This document shows positions 41,438-50,728 of a stretch of DNA of 64,000 nucleotides, piece after piece. Under the pieces are notes generated by a model. The model had not been told where the DNA came from, searched no databases, and was given only the letters and a program-made list of their open reading frames with translations. Within the stretch, counting starts at the first letter, position 1; each line of letters starts with the position of its first letter. The stretch spans positions 62,001-126,000 of the forward strand of contig NZ_FNON01000013.1 of NCBI RefSeq assembly GCF_900107045.1, read 5' to 3'. This stretch comes from Amycolatopsis xylanica. GTDB lineage: Bacteria; Actinomycetota; Actinomycetes; Mycobacteriales; Pseudonocardiaceae. The position numbers were made by a program, and so were the translations under genes.

Positions 41438-43053
41438 ACCGTCTCCCGCTGATCGATGGCGCCTGTCCTGCCGCCGACACCGCGGTAGTCGACCTTGCCA
41501 CTGCTGTTCAGCGGCAGACTGTCCAACCTGGTCCAGTGCCTTGGCACCATTGCCTTCGGCAGCCTGAGTTCGACTGCGCCGCGGACGCGCTCGGGCGGGA
41601 CGGACGGCTCAGCCCCGTAATAGGCATGCAGGTGGACGTCGCCGTCCTCGCCCTGGACAACGACCGCGCAGCCTGCCACCCCCGGCACCGCGGCGACGGC
41701 GGCCTCGACCTCGTCCAGCTCGATGCGGACACCGGCGACCTTGACCTGCCGGTCGGCCCGGCCGAGGCAGTACACCCGGTTTTCGGAGAAGACGGCGAAG
41801 TCGCCGGTCCGGTAGAGCCGCCCGGTCGGCGAGTCCGGATCGAACTCGTCCACGAAGAACGCGCCCCGGGTCAGCTCGGGCTCGCCGTGGTAGCCGCACG
41901 CCACACCGGCACCACCGACCCACAGTTCACCGGGCTCACCGGGCTCGGCCGCGCGCCACGCACCGTCCTCCAGCACCAGCAGGTACAGGGCGACATTGGG
42001 CAGTGGTACGCCAATGGGCAGCCGCTCCGCGGCACAGTCGGCAGGCGTGACCCGGTGCAGCGTCACGTCATCGGCGCATTCCGTCGCGCCGTAGGCGTTG
42101 ACGAGTCTGATGCCGCGACGGTCGCGCAGCACCCGCGCGGCGAGTCCGGGGGAAAGCTTCTCCCCGGTGGACACGAGGCAGCGCAGCGAAGGCAGCTGTG
42201 CCGTCTCCGGTCGCCGCCGATGTTCTTCGGCCAGCCAGCCGATCGCGGTGGGAACGAGCTCCGCGACCGTCACCCCGCCGCGGGACAGCGCGGTGACCAG
42301 CCTCCGGCCGAACACCGCGTCGCCCTCCGGAATCACCACGACCCGGCCACCGACGAGCAACGCCGCGAGCATCTGCCAGATCGAGATGACGTAGCTCGGT
42401 GCCGCGGTGAACGCGACCGAGTCCGACGGTCCGAGCTCCAGCTCGTGAACCATCGACCACAGATGGTTCAGCAGCCCGGATTGCGCGACCACGACGCCCT
42501 TCGGCCTGCCGGTGCTGCCCGAGGTGTGGATGACGTAGCGCGGTTCGTCGGCCGGTGCGCGACGGGCAGGCTCCGCCGGCGACATCGGCGCGTCCGCCGC
42601 GGGCGGCCGCACCACCGGCGTGGGTGGCGGAGGCGAGTCCCCGATCACCAGCACGCATCGTGGCCGTGCGGTTCGCGCCATGTCCGCCAGTTGCCCGGCG
42701 GGCCAGCCGGGATCCACGGGGAGGTAGGCGGCGCCCAGCGACTCGATGGCGAGGAACGCCGCGATCAGCTCGGCCGACCGCGGGCCTGCCACGCCGACCA
42801 GGTCACCCGGACGGCATCCTCGGCCCCTCAACACGAGCCGCAGCCGGCGCACTCGCTCGCTCAGCTGCCGGTAGGTCATCACCCGCGCGCCGTCCACGAC
42901 GGCGACGGCGTCCGGGTCGGCCTCGGCGATCTCGTTCACTCGCTCGAAAACACCGCCACCGGAAAGGACCTTGGGGTTCCGCAGCGCCTGACCGACGGCC
43001 TTCGTCGTCGTTCCCGGCCACATCGGCAGCCGGCCCAAAGGCAGGTTCTCCAT
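41434..43053 (-). CDS. stand-alone adenylation enzyme (NRPS A-domain type)
   Basis: This 539-residue AMP-forming enzyme has TSGSTGRPKGVVVAQ (A3), NAYGATECADDVTLH (A5), LYRTGDFAVF (A7) and LNSSGKVDYR with the A10 lysine. The A4 region is SYVISIWQML, so Val stands where amino-acid-activating domains have the Asp that holds the alpha-amine. It probably activates a beta-amino, aryl or other non-alpha-amino acid. There is no fused carrier domain, so it must load one of the ACPs at 52210 or 52540. It overlaps the KAS III-like gene. Confidence 0.87.
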   Translation of the reverse strand: MENLPLGRLPMWPGTTTKAVGQALRNPKVLSGGGVFERVNEIAEADPDAVAVVDGARVMTYRQLSERVRRLRLVLRGRGCRPGDLVGVAGPRSAELIAAFLAIESLGAAYLPVDPGWPAGQLADMARTARPRCVLVIGDSPPPPTPVVRPPAADAPMSPAEPARRAPADEPRYVIHTSGSTGRPKGVVVAQSGLLNHLWSMVHELELGPSDSVAFTAAPSYVISIWQMLAALLVGGRVVVIPEGDAVFGRRLVTALSRGGVTVAELVPTAIGWLAEEHRRRPETAQLPSLRCLVSTGEKLSPGLAARVLRDRRGIRLVNAYGATECADDVTLHRVTPADCAAERLPIGVPLPNVALYLLVLEDGAWRAAEPGEPGELWVGGAGVACGYHGEPELTRGAFFVDEFDPDSPTGRLYRTGDFAVFSENRVYCLGRADRQVKVAGVRIELDEVEAAVAAVPGVAGCAVVVQGEDGDVHLHAYYGAEPSVPPERVRGAVELRLPKAMVPRHWTRLDSLPLNSSGKVDYRGVGGRTGAIDQRETV

Positions 43054-43056
43054 CTG

Positions 43057-44988
43057 TCATACCCCCTCGATGCCTGGACTCAAGCCCGCGTCCGACCCGG
43101 TTCGCGCGAACTGGGCGCGGTACAGCGCCGCGTAGGGACCATCGGCCGAGAGCAGCTCGTCGTGCGTGCCGCTCTCGACGATCGCTCCGCCGCTCATGAC
43201 GACGATCGTGTCCGCGTCTCGGATGGTCGACAGGCGATGTGCGATCACGAAGCACGTCCTGCCTGTGCTCAGCTGCCCTATTCCCCGACGCACCAGCAGT
43301 TCGGTCCGGGTGTCCACGGAACTGGTCGCTTCGTCCAGCACCAGGATGGGCGGGTCGGCCAGGAACGCCCTGGCGATCGTGATCAGCTGCCGTTCACCGG
43401 CACTGACGCCGGCGCCGTCGTCGCCGAGAACGGTGTCGTAGCCCTGCGGCAGCGTCCGGACGAAATGGTCGGCGTGCGCCGCCTGGGCCGCCGCTTCGAT
43501 CTCCTCGCGGGTGGCGTCGGCCCTGCCGTAGCCGATGTTGTCCGCGATCGTGCCCGCGAACAACCAGGAATCCTGCAGCACCATGCCGATGTTCGCCCGC
43601 ACGTCCGACCGTGGCACCGTCGCCGTGTCCACACCGTCCACGGTGATCCGGCCCCCGGACACGTCGTAGAACCGCATGAGCAGGTTGACCAGCGTGGTCT
43701 TGCCCGCGCCGGTGTGCCCGACGATGGCGACGGTGCGGCCGGGCCGCGCGGTCAACGACAAGCCCTCGATCAGCGGTGTGCCGTCGTAGCCGAAGTGGAC
43801 CGATTCGAACCGGACGAGGCCGGCCACCCGGCCAGGCAGCCGGTCATGCTCCGCCTCGGTCGGCTCCTCGTCCGCGTCGAGCAGTTCGAACACCCTCCTG
43901 GCCGACGCCATCCCGGACTGCACGACACCGGCGAGTCCGGTCACCTGGGTCAGCGGTCCGCTCAGCTGGCGCGAATACTGCACGAACGCCTGGAGCTCGC
44001 CGATCGTCAGGCCACCGGACGCGACCCGCAGGCACCCCACCACGGCGACGAACACGTACCCCAGGTTGTTCACGAAGTTCATCGACGGCTGGCTGAGTCC
44101 GCTGACGAACTGGGCGCGGTAGCCCGCACGGAACACCGCCTCATTGCGCTCGCGAAACTCGGCCAGAGCCGGCTCGCGGCGGTCGTAGGCGGTGACGAGC
44201 GCGTGGCCGGTATAGGTCTCCTCGACATGTTCGGTGAGGTCGCCGACGGCGGCCCACAGCCGGTCGAAGTCGGGTTGTGCCCGTTTACCCAGCAGGGTCG
44301 TCACCACGACGGCCACCGGCACCACGAGCACCGCGATCACCGCAAGCAGTGGCGTGATGGCGAACATGATCGTGAGCAGGCCGACCAGCAGCAGCACCGA
44401 GTTCGACAGCTGGCTCATCGTCTGCTGCAGTGCGACGACCACGTTGTCGACGTCGTTGACGGCACGGCTGAGCAGGTCGCCACGCTTGGTCGCGTCGAAC
44501 CTGGTGAGCGGGAGCCTGCTCAGCTTGGCCTCGACCTCGGCGCGAAGCCGCGATCCCGCATGCTGGATCGCCGCGGTGGCCTGCCGTCCCTGTGCCATCC
44601 AGCACACCCCGGAAAGCGCGCTCACCAGCAGCGCGGTCAGCAGTGTCGAAATGAGAGCGGCCATGTCGATGCCATGCCCGGGAGTGAAGTCCACAGCGCC
44701 TGCCATGGTCGCGAGGGTCTCGTGGCCCTGGACACGCAGCTGCGTCAAGACGTCGGCTTTGGTCGCGCTTGACGCATTGGCGCGGCCGAGCACGCCAGCG
44801 AGCACGAGGTCGGTGGCCCGGCCGAGCAGGATCGGGCTGATGATGTTGAGGGTGATGCTCGCCAGGCCGAGCGCGAGCATCGCCGAGAACGCCCGGTGCA
44901 CCCGGACCAGCCGGAGGAGACGTCGCGCCGTGGCGGCGAACCCGTGGTCCCGCTGACGGCCGCCGTCGCCCGCCCGCACGCCGGTCAC
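43057..44988 (-). CDS. ABC exporter half-transporter, consensus ATPase
   Basis: This 643-residue type I ABC half-transporter has six N-terminal membrane helices (to about residue 330) and a C-terminal ATPase. Walker A is GHTGAGKTT, the signature is VSAGERQLITIARAF (an Ala in the usual LSGGQ), and Walker B is ILVLDEATSSVDTRTE with catalytic Glu. It overlaps the partner gene at 44985 by 4 nt and ends 3 nt before the adenylation gene start. It is probably the catalytically complete half of a heterodimeric exporter for the cluster product. Confidence 0.9.
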   Translation of the reverse strand: MTGVRAGDGGRQRDHGFAATARRLLRLVRVHRAFSAMLALGLASITLNIISPILLGRATDLVLAGVLGRANASSATKADVLTQLRVQGHETLATMAGAVDFTPGHGIDMAALISTLLTALLVSALSGVCWMAQGRQATAAIQHAGSRLRAEVEAKLSRLPLTRFDATKRGDLLSRAVNDVDNVVVALQQTMSQLSNSVLLLVGLLTIMFAITPLLAVIAVLVVPVAVVVTTLLGKRAQPDFDRLWAAVGDLTEHVEETYTGHALVTAYDRREPALAEFRERNEAVFRAGYRAQFVSGLSQPSMNFVNNLGYVFVAVVGCLRVASGGLTIGELQAFVQYSRQLSGPLTQVTGLAGVVQSGMASARRVFELLDADEEPTEAEHDRLPGRVAGLVRFESVHFGYDGTPLIEGLSLTARPGRTVAIVGHTGAGKTTLVNLLMRFYDVSGGRITVDGVDTATVPRSDVRANIGMVLQDSWLFAGTIADNIGYGRADATREEIEAAAQAAHADHFVRTLPQGYDTVLGDDGAGVSAGERQLITIARAFLADPPILVLDEATSSVDTRTELLVRRGIGQLSTGRTCFVIAHRLSTIRDADTIVVMSGGAIVESGTHDELLSADGPYAALYRAQFARTGSDAGLSPGIEGV

Positions 44989-46733
44989 GCCGGCTCTTCG
45001 GCGAGCTGGGACTGGACGATCTCGCGGTAGACCGCGTTGCCGGCGAGTAGTTCATGGTGGGTGCCGACGCCCGCGATAGCCCCTTCCTCGAGCACTAAGA
45101 TCCGGTGGGCGTGCTGAATCGTCGCCACCCGCTGCGACACCAGCACGACCGCGGCGTCCGCCGTCTCGGCGGCCAGAGCCGCGCGCAGCCGCCCGTCCGT
45201 GCGGTAGTCCAGCGCGGCGAACGAGTCGTCGAACAAGTAGATCCGCGGGCGGACCACCAAAGCCCGTGCGATGGCCAGACGCTGGCGCTGGCCTCCCGAC
45301 AGGTTGCCGCCGCCCTGGGTGACCGCGCTGTTCAGCCCTTTGCCCATGCGTTCGACGAACTCGCGTGCCTGGGCTGTCTCCAGCGCCCGCCACAGCTCGT
45401 CGTCCGGGACACCGGGCCGCCAGAACCGCAGGTTGGACGCGATGGTGCCGGCGAACAGTCCCGCTCGCTGGGGAACCAGGCACACCTCACGGGACAACGT
45501 CGCCCGGTCCAGTTCCCGGACGTCCACCCCGCCGACCAGTATCCGGCCTGCGGTCACGTCGGCGAGCCGGGCGATCAGCGCGAGCAGTGTGCTCTTGCCG
45601 CTGCCGGTGGAGCCGACCACCGCGATCGTCTCGCCCGGCCGCGCGACCAGGTCGACGCCCCGCAGCACCGCCGCCTCCGCGCCGGGCAGCCGGTATTCGA
45701 CCTCCCGCAGCTCCAGGTGACCGGGACGAGGCAGCCTGGTGACGGGCTTGGCGGGAGGCACCACGGAGGTCTTCGTGCGCAGTACCTCGGCGACCCGTTC
45801 GGCGGACGCTTCCGCGCGCGGCAACGCCATCAGCGCGAAGGTCGCCGAGATGATCCCGACCAGGATCTGCGCGAGGTAGCCGAGGAAGGCCGTGAGGGCG
45901 CCGACCTGCATCTGGCCTGCGTCGACCCGGTAGGCCCCGATCCACACCACCGGCACGCAGAAGAGAGTGGTCACGGTGGCGGCCAACGGCAGCATGAGTG
46001 TGCTGAGCCTGCCGCTGCGGATCCCGACCTCGGTCAACTCCGTGTTGATGTCGGCGAACCGGCGGCGCTCGTACTCGTCGCGGTTGAACGCCCGGATCAC
46101 GCGCACACCGACGACCTGCTCGCGGAGCACACCGTTCACGCTGTCCGCGCTCCGCTGCAGTATCCGCTGCAGCGGGCGGAGCCGCCGGACGATGACCAGC
46201 ATCAGCGAGCCGATCACGGGGACCATCACGAGCAGCAGCAAGGCCAGTGGCACGTCCTGGCCCAAGGCGAGCACCACGCCGCCGATCCCCATTACGGGCG
46301 CGGCGACCAAGACCGTCAGGCCGGTGAGCAAGAACGTCTGAATCTGCTGGACGTCGTTGGCCGTACGGGTGATCAACGACGGCGTGCCCAAGGTCGCCAG
46401 TTCGGTCGTGGACAGGTCGAGCACCCGCGCGAACATCGCCTCACGCAGGTCTCGCCCCACGGACAGGGCGGTGTACGCGCCGAGCCGCACCGCCGCCGCG
46501 AGGCACACCACCTGCACCACGGTCACACCGATCATCAGCGCGCCGACTCGCCAGATGTGGCCGGTGTCGCCGGCGAGCACACCGTTGTCGATGATGTCGG
46601 CGCTGAGCGTCGGCAGGTAGAGCAACGCGACCGACTGGAGCGAGTGCAGCACGACCAGCCAGGCGACCTGAGTGCGGCGGGCCCGCACATGATCGCGGAG
46701 CAAGCCGGACAGCTCGCTCGCGTGAGGCCACAT
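44985..46733 (-). CDS. ABC exporter half-transporter, degenerate ATPase
   Basis: This 582-residue half-transporter has six membrane helices and an ATPase with Walker A GSTGSGKST, signature LSGGQRQRLAIARAL and Walker B IYLFDDSFAALDYRTD. Asp replaces the catalytic Glu, the hallmark of the inactive site in heterodimers such as LmrCD/TM287-288. It overlaps the nucleotidyltransferase-like gene by 1 nt and its partner by 4 nt. Multidrug-type export of a hydrophobic or amphipathic product is likely. Confidence 0.9.
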   Translation of the reverse strand: MWPHASELSGLLRDHVRARRTQVAWLVVLHSLQSVALLYLPTLSADIIDNGVLAGDTGHIWRVGALMIGVTVVQVVCLAAAVRLGAYTALSVGRDLREAMFARVLDLSTTELATLGTPSLITRTANDVQQIQTFLLTGLTVLVAAPVMGIGGVVLALGQDVPLALLLLVMVPVIGSLMLVIVRRLRPLQRILQRSADSVNGVLREQVVGVRVIRAFNRDEYERRRFADINTELTEVGIRSGRLSTLMLPLAATVTTLFCVPVVWIGAYRVDAGQMQVGALTAFLGYLAQILVGIISATFALMALPRAEASAERVAEVLRTKTSVVPPAKPVTRLPRPGHLELREVEYRLPGAEAAVLRGVDLVARPGETIAVVGSTGSGKSTLLALIARLADVTAGRILVGGVDVRELDRATLSREVCLVPQRAGLFAGTIASNLRFWRPGVPDDELWRALETAQAREFVERMGKGLNSAVTQGGGNLSGGQRQRLAIARALVVRPRIYLFDDSFAALDYRTDGRLRAALAAETADAAVVLVSQRVATIQHAHRILVLEEGAIAGVGTHHELLAGNAVYREIVQSQLAEEPA

Positions 46734-47917
46734 CAGACGACCGCGCGCGGTCCGGGCACGGTGCTGTGCTCGGTCAGCGACGCCCAGCGCCGGGTGTCGA
46801 ACAGGCGCTCGGCGAAGTCTCGATCCCAGCGCTGCGGCTTGTCGTCCAGCGCGCCGTAAAGGTCGAGAACCTCCTCGTCACCGGTGTCGAACCGCGCGAT
46901 CAGCTCAGGGTCGACGTCGCCGGGGTAGACCATTCCCGCATGCCGGAGGGCGTAGTGGACGCTGTCCGCGCAGCCGAAATCACTCACCCGCTCGGCCAGC
47001 ACCGCCACCTCGGCGGGCGAGAGCAGCCGGAGCAGCTCCACCAGGTCGAGGAATTTGAGCAAGGTGAGGTCCTTGCCAAGCTCGATGTACATCAAGGTGG
47101 TCGCCTCGACGTGCAGCTGCACGCACATGTCCACGATCTGGTCCACCCGGTCGAGCATATGGCTCGGTTCACCGAAGTGCGTCGTGGGCACCGACCGCGC
47201 CAGCAGCTTCGCGGCTTCCGCCGACCGTCCCGACCGCGGCTGGAACAGGTCGAAACACGGATCGAGCACGAACGCTTCGACGTCGTCATGCTGCGCCGGT
47301 TTCAGGAACGGCAGAGTGGAGTTGGTCAGGTTGACCTTCCACACCATCTGGGTGCGCCGGTCGAAGGGCACGACCGTATCCGCGTTGCGTGACAGATGTC
47401 CTTGCTGGTAACCGAGTTCGCCTGCCACGGCGGCAAACTCGGCCAGGCTCTCCCGTTTCAGCAGCACATCCAGGTCCCCCATGCGCCGGACACCGGGATC
47501 GGGGTAGACGCCCTCGACGAGCACCGGCCCCTTCCGCACCGCGTAGTCGACGCCGGCACCGTTCAACCCGCGCAGGACCTTGGCGTACTCGTCGCGCAAC
47601 GCGAGGTTGCGCTGTCGGTTGCCCTCGTAGACGTACGCGTAGATCCAGCGATAGGGCGCGAGCGCCCGCCCTTCCGCGGAATGCGCCAGCCGTAGCTTGA
47701 CGAGGTTGCGGCCCACCAGCGGTAGGACGGCGTGTGCACAGGCGAGTTCGATGAACAGGCCCCAGTCGAGCGTCCTGCCGTGCTCGCCGAGGAAATCGTG
47801 CACCCTCCGCTGTCCGGCGGCGTCCAGGCGCACCCGTGACAGTGCCAGCAGCAGGTCCGCCTCACGAGTCAGTCCGCCGAGGCGGGTCCGCGCGAGTCCG
47901 TCGTGCTGCCCTGTCAT
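46733..47917 (-). CDS. nucleotidyltransferase-family protein (PF14907-like)
   Basis: This 394-residue protein resembles the uncharacterised nucleotidyltransferase family found beside peptide and natural-product loci. LNGAGVDYAVRKGPVLVEGV then VRRMGDLDVLLKRESLAEFA contain the GD-x-D catalytic core. An N-terminal helical region and a long C-terminal helical half follow. AAGGAG lies 8 nt before the ATG, which also overlaps the upstream gene by 4 nt. Its substrate is unknown; it could transfer a nucleotidyl group to a small molecule for biosynthesis or self-protection. Confidence 0.72.
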   Translation of the reverse strand: MTGQHDGLARTRLGGLTREADLLLALSRVRLDAAGQRRVHDFLGEHGRTLDWGLFIELACAHAVLPLVGRNLVKLRLAHSAEGRALAPYRWIYAYVYEGNRQRNLALRDEYAKVLRGLNGAGVDYAVRKGPVLVEGVYPDPGVRRMGDLDVLLKRESLAEFAAVAGELGYQQGHLSRNADTVVPFDRRTQMVWKVNLTNSTLPFLKPAQHDDVEAFVLDPCFDLFQPRSGRSAEAAKLLARSVPTTHFGEPSHMLDRVDQIVDMCVQLHVEATTLMYIELGKDLTLLKFLDLVELLRLLSPAEVAVLAERVSDFGCADSVHYALRHAGMVYPGDVDPELIARFDTGDEEVLDLYGALDDKPQRWDRDFAERLFDTRRWASLTEHSTVPGPRAVV

Positions 47918-48684
47918 CGCGACACTCCTTTCGCGCTGCAACGGTGGTATTCACGACGGAAGCCGCGGACGTCGGTCACTTCGACGGGCCGCACTCCATG
48001 CAATATGCCCGCGTCGGGCAGGTTGTTCACGAACACGACGGCGTCCGGCCCCAGTGGACCGAGGTCGATGCCACACTCTGCCAGCGCGGGCCCGCAGTGG
48101 GCCTCGCGGAGCACGGGTTTGCTGCCTTCGGTCGCCTCGTTCGACCAGGCGAAGGCGTCATCGAAGCCCAGTCCACGGCCGCGCAGGTACGGCCGGATGT
48201 CGACGAGCAGCAGTTCGCCACCGGTGAATCCGGTGACCGGGCCATAAAGATGGGAAAACAGCAGGACTTCCCGATCCACGTGCAAGTCCTTGAAACTCCA
48301 CTGGCTGCCGTACAGCTCGACGGGGATGGCGCCGTCGGCGATCGTCCCCGTCTTGATCCGGTAGGCCTCCTCCGGTCCGGGGATTCCGGCGTAATCCCGG
48401 AACTCCGTCCACACCGACCGGAACAGCCGCTCGTGGAACTCCCTCGCCGCGGCGAAGTCGAAGTGGGCCGACAAGCCGGTGACGACCACGGCGCCGGGGC
48501 CGACCTGGTGATCAGGGCGAGCCAGCCGCCGCGCGACCTCGGACGCGGTCCGTGCCAACACTTCGTACGGCTCTTCTCGCTCCGGGAGCCGGAGCGTGAT
48601 GTCGGCGAACGAACCGCCGACGGGCAACGGCGCCACCGCACACCTGTCGAGCCCTTGGTAACGCGCTACCATTATTTCGGTCAT
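47914..48684 (-). CDS. putative Fe(II)/2-oxoglutarate oxygenase-like protein
   Basis: This 256-residue protein shows a plausible iron facial triad: HVD in SFKDLHVDREVLLFSH near residue 135 and the distal His in NNLPDAGILHGVRPVEV near residue 230, followed by an Arg-rich strand (FRREYHRC). TGGELLLVDIRPYLRG lies between. The layout fits the double-stranded beta-helix oxygenases, but I cannot place it in a named family. The ATG is preceded by a purine-rich stretch. It follows the kinase-like gene by 39 nt and overlaps the next by 4 nt. Hydroxylation or desaturation of the product is inferred. Confidence 0.6.
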   Translation of the reverse strand: MTEIMVARYQGLDRCAVAPLPVGGSFADITLRLPEREEPYEVLARTASEVARRLARPDHQVGPGAVVVTGLSAHFDFAAAREFHERLFRSVWTEFRDYAGIPGPEEAYRIKTGTIADGAIPVELYGSQWSFKDLHVDREVLLFSHLYGPVTGFTGGELLLVDIRPYLRGRGLGFDDAFAWSNEATEGSKPVLREAHCGPALAECGIDLGPLGPDAVVFVNNLPDAGILHGVRPVEVTDVRGFRREYHRCSAKGVSR

Positions 48685-48723
48685 CTGTTTCGCCCGAAAC
48701 CGGATGGCCGTCTCCTTTCCCCT

Positions 48724-49425
48724 TCAGGGCGACAGCCGGGCCGTCACCGCGCCGACGCCGAGCACGTCCGCGAGCTCCCCCAGCACACGCTCGGCAGGCT
48801 GGGCGCCGTCGATCTCGGACAACAGCCCCCTCGCCGCGAAGTACTCGCGTGGTCCCTTGCTCAGCCTGCGGTATTCGGCGAGTCGTCGCTCCAGCGTCGC
48901 GAGCAGGTCGTCCCGCCGGACGACCAGCGCGCCGCCACAGTCCTGGCACCGCGAAGCGGTTCCGGCGTCCGTCGGGGCGCCGCAGTCACCGCAGATCCGT
49001 CTGCGGGTCACACGTGCGCGCACGACCTCGTCCGGCACATCGACGACCACGTACCCGGCGACCCGGGTGCCCCAGCCGTCGACCGCCTCCAGCAGGTCGT
49101 CACACTGCCGCTCGTCCCGAGGGTAGCCCTCCACCGCGACGACTTCCGCCGTCGCGGGCAACCGATCGAGGAAATGCAGGAACTCCTGCCGCACCAGGTC
49201 GTCGGTGAGCAGCTCCTGACGGAGCAAGGTGTCCCGCATGGCCAGGCCGAGCGGGTCACCCTGCGAGGCCAGCCACAAACCATAATCGCGGACACCGAAC
49301 CGGGCGAGGCGGTCCGATCGGCGGCCGAGCTCGATCAGCGCGGAGGACTTACCGGCGCCAGGGGGCCCGGTGACCGCGACCACGACCGGCGGTGCGGACG
49401 CGGCCTTCGGATGCTGGGAAGCCAC
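48724..49425 (-). CDS. adenylate kinase-like nucleotide kinase
   Basis: This 233-residue protein has the P-loop VAVTGPPGAGKSSAL, EGYPRDERQCDDLLEAV near residue 105, and a lid with two CxxC pairs (CGDCGAPTDAGTASRCQDCG) like zinc-containing adenylate kinases. The start codon is GTG, 1 nt after the radical SAM gene stop. Housekeeping adenylate kinase normally sits by secY, so this extra copy probably phosphorylates a special nucleotide or small molecule in the pathway. Confidence 0.75.
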   Translation of the reverse strand: MASQHPKAASAPPVVVAVTGPPGAGKSSALIELGRRSDRLARFGVRDYGLWLASQGDPLGLAMRDTLLRQELLTDDLVRQEFLHFLDRLPATAEVVAVEGYPRDERQCDDLLEAVDGWGTRVAGYVVVDVPDEVVRARVTRRRICGDCGAPTDAGTASRCQDCGGALVVRRDDLLATLERRLAEYRRLSKGPREYFAARGLLSEIDGAQPAERVLGELADVLGVGAVTARLSP

Positions 49426-49426
49426 G

Positions 49427-50728
49427 TCACGTCCGCCTGCCGACACCGGCGCCGTCCAGCATCGACCAACCCTGGCCGACCAGATCTTCGGGCACGGTGA
49501 CTCGTCCTTCGGCGACGTGCTGCTCCAAGACGCGCAACGTGGCGTACAACCGGCGTGCGGGCCGGTCCAGCAGCGACTCGGTGAGGTGGTAAAGCTGATT
49601 GGTGTCCGCTGCCAGTGTCGCGGCCTCAGGAAACGCGTCGGACAGGAGCGCGGCGAGCTCCTGTGGGCCATTGTCCACAAGGAACACCGTGAGGGGATCC
49701 GCGTACAGGTACCGGATCGCCTCGGCCCAGTCGCTGACCTGGCGCACGTCGGCGCAGCGGTTGGGCGCGTTGCCTTCCAGGATGCGAGCCTTGCCGTCGT
49801 CGTCCACCAAGCAGGCCAGCCCGTCCAGGTGACGCACGACCGGTCCGTTGTACGTGCGCGCGGGCACGCTCTTGCCGCGCCCGTCCAGGAATCGCTTGCC
49901 GAACACGTCGGCCCGCGACTGCTGGGGCAGGCCCACGGGCAGCCGGGAGAGCTTCCGCTCGTTCATCCGCCCCTCGACGATGAGGTTCTTGTGGTAGACG
50001 AGAATCGACCGCCCGTCCGGCAGCTCGATCTCCTGCTGGTAGTCACGGATCGGCCCGACCTTGCCCCCGAGCGCCTCGGCCAGCCGCTCGGTCGTGGGGT
50101 CGTTGTCCAGCAATACGGACCGGACGTAGCAGCCGACGTCGCGCAGGTCGTCCTCGCCCAGCAGCTCGATGACACGGGCGGCGGGCTCCACGCCGATCCG
50201 CTGCGCGTGGAACCAGTCCAGGCTGATCCTGATGGTGAAGCTCGCCTTCGCCAGGCCGTGCGCGCGTTCACGCCAAGCCCGGACAAGACGCCGGACCGCG
50301 TCGCGCGTCTCTTGTGGACCGTCGGCGAAATGAGCGCTGGTGATGAGTTCGATCTCCGTCAGGTCCGGCGAATCGATTTCGTTCACGAACAGTTCGCAGA
50401 ACTCCGGCTCCACCATCGGCTCGCCACCACCGGACAGCACGGCCTTCCACAGACCCATGCCATTCATCAAGCGCATCACCGCGGCCGGCTCGCGTGCCAC
50501 GCTGTACCGGGTGAGCCGGTCGGTCGACATCGGGGACGCGTAGTTGCAGTGCCCGCAGCCGACCGGGCACTCGGCCGACGGCCACACATAACAGGTGGAG
50601 GCGTGCGTCGGCCCGTGCTGCGAGTATCCGGGCAGCGCGGCGATGATCAGGTCGCGGTGCTGGTCGAGTTCCGCGAACTCGGGTGTCTCGACGCGACCCA
50701 CCCGCTGCTTGTACAACGACTCGGGCAT
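49427..50728 (-). CDS. radical SAM enzyme
   Basis: This 433-residue enzyme has the CxxxCxxC cluster (Cys54, Cys58, Cys61 in AECPVGCGHCNYASP) and AVLSGGGEPMVEPEFCELFV, the glycine-rich SAM motif. The C-terminal third has no SPASM-type cysteine pattern that I can see. The specific family is not one I recognise. GAGGGGGG lies 3-10 nt before the ATG. It is the first gene of the operon 50728-40493, so it is probably expressed with the adenylation enzyme and exporter. Confidence 0.87.
   Translation of the reverse strand: MPESLYKQRVGRVETPEFAELDQHRDLIIAALPGYSQHGPTHASTCYVWPSAECPVGCGHCNYASPMSTDRLTRYSVAREPAAVMRLMNGMGLWKAVLSGGGEPMVEPEFCELFVNEIDSPDLTEIELITSAHFADGPQETRDAVRRLVRAWRERAHGLAKASFTIRISLDWFHAQRIGVEPAARVIELLGEDDLRDVGCYVRSVLLDNDPTTERLAEALGGKVGPIRDYQQEIELPDGRSILVYHKNLIVEGRMNERKLSRLPVGLPQQSRADVFGKRFLDGRGKSVPARTYNGPVVRHLDGLACLVDDDGKARILEGNAPNRCADVRQVSDWAEAIRYLYADPLTVFLVDNGPQELAALLSDAFPEAATLAADTNQLYHLTESLLDRPARRLYATLRVLEQHVAEGRVTVPEDLVGQGWSMLDGAGVGRRT

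Noticed and set aside
41239..44772. A 1177-codon open frame on the plus strand
   Set aside because: It runs antisense to the adenylation and ABC exporter genes, has extreme Arg/Gly/Pro/His composition and no recognisable domain. It is a high-GC shadow frame.
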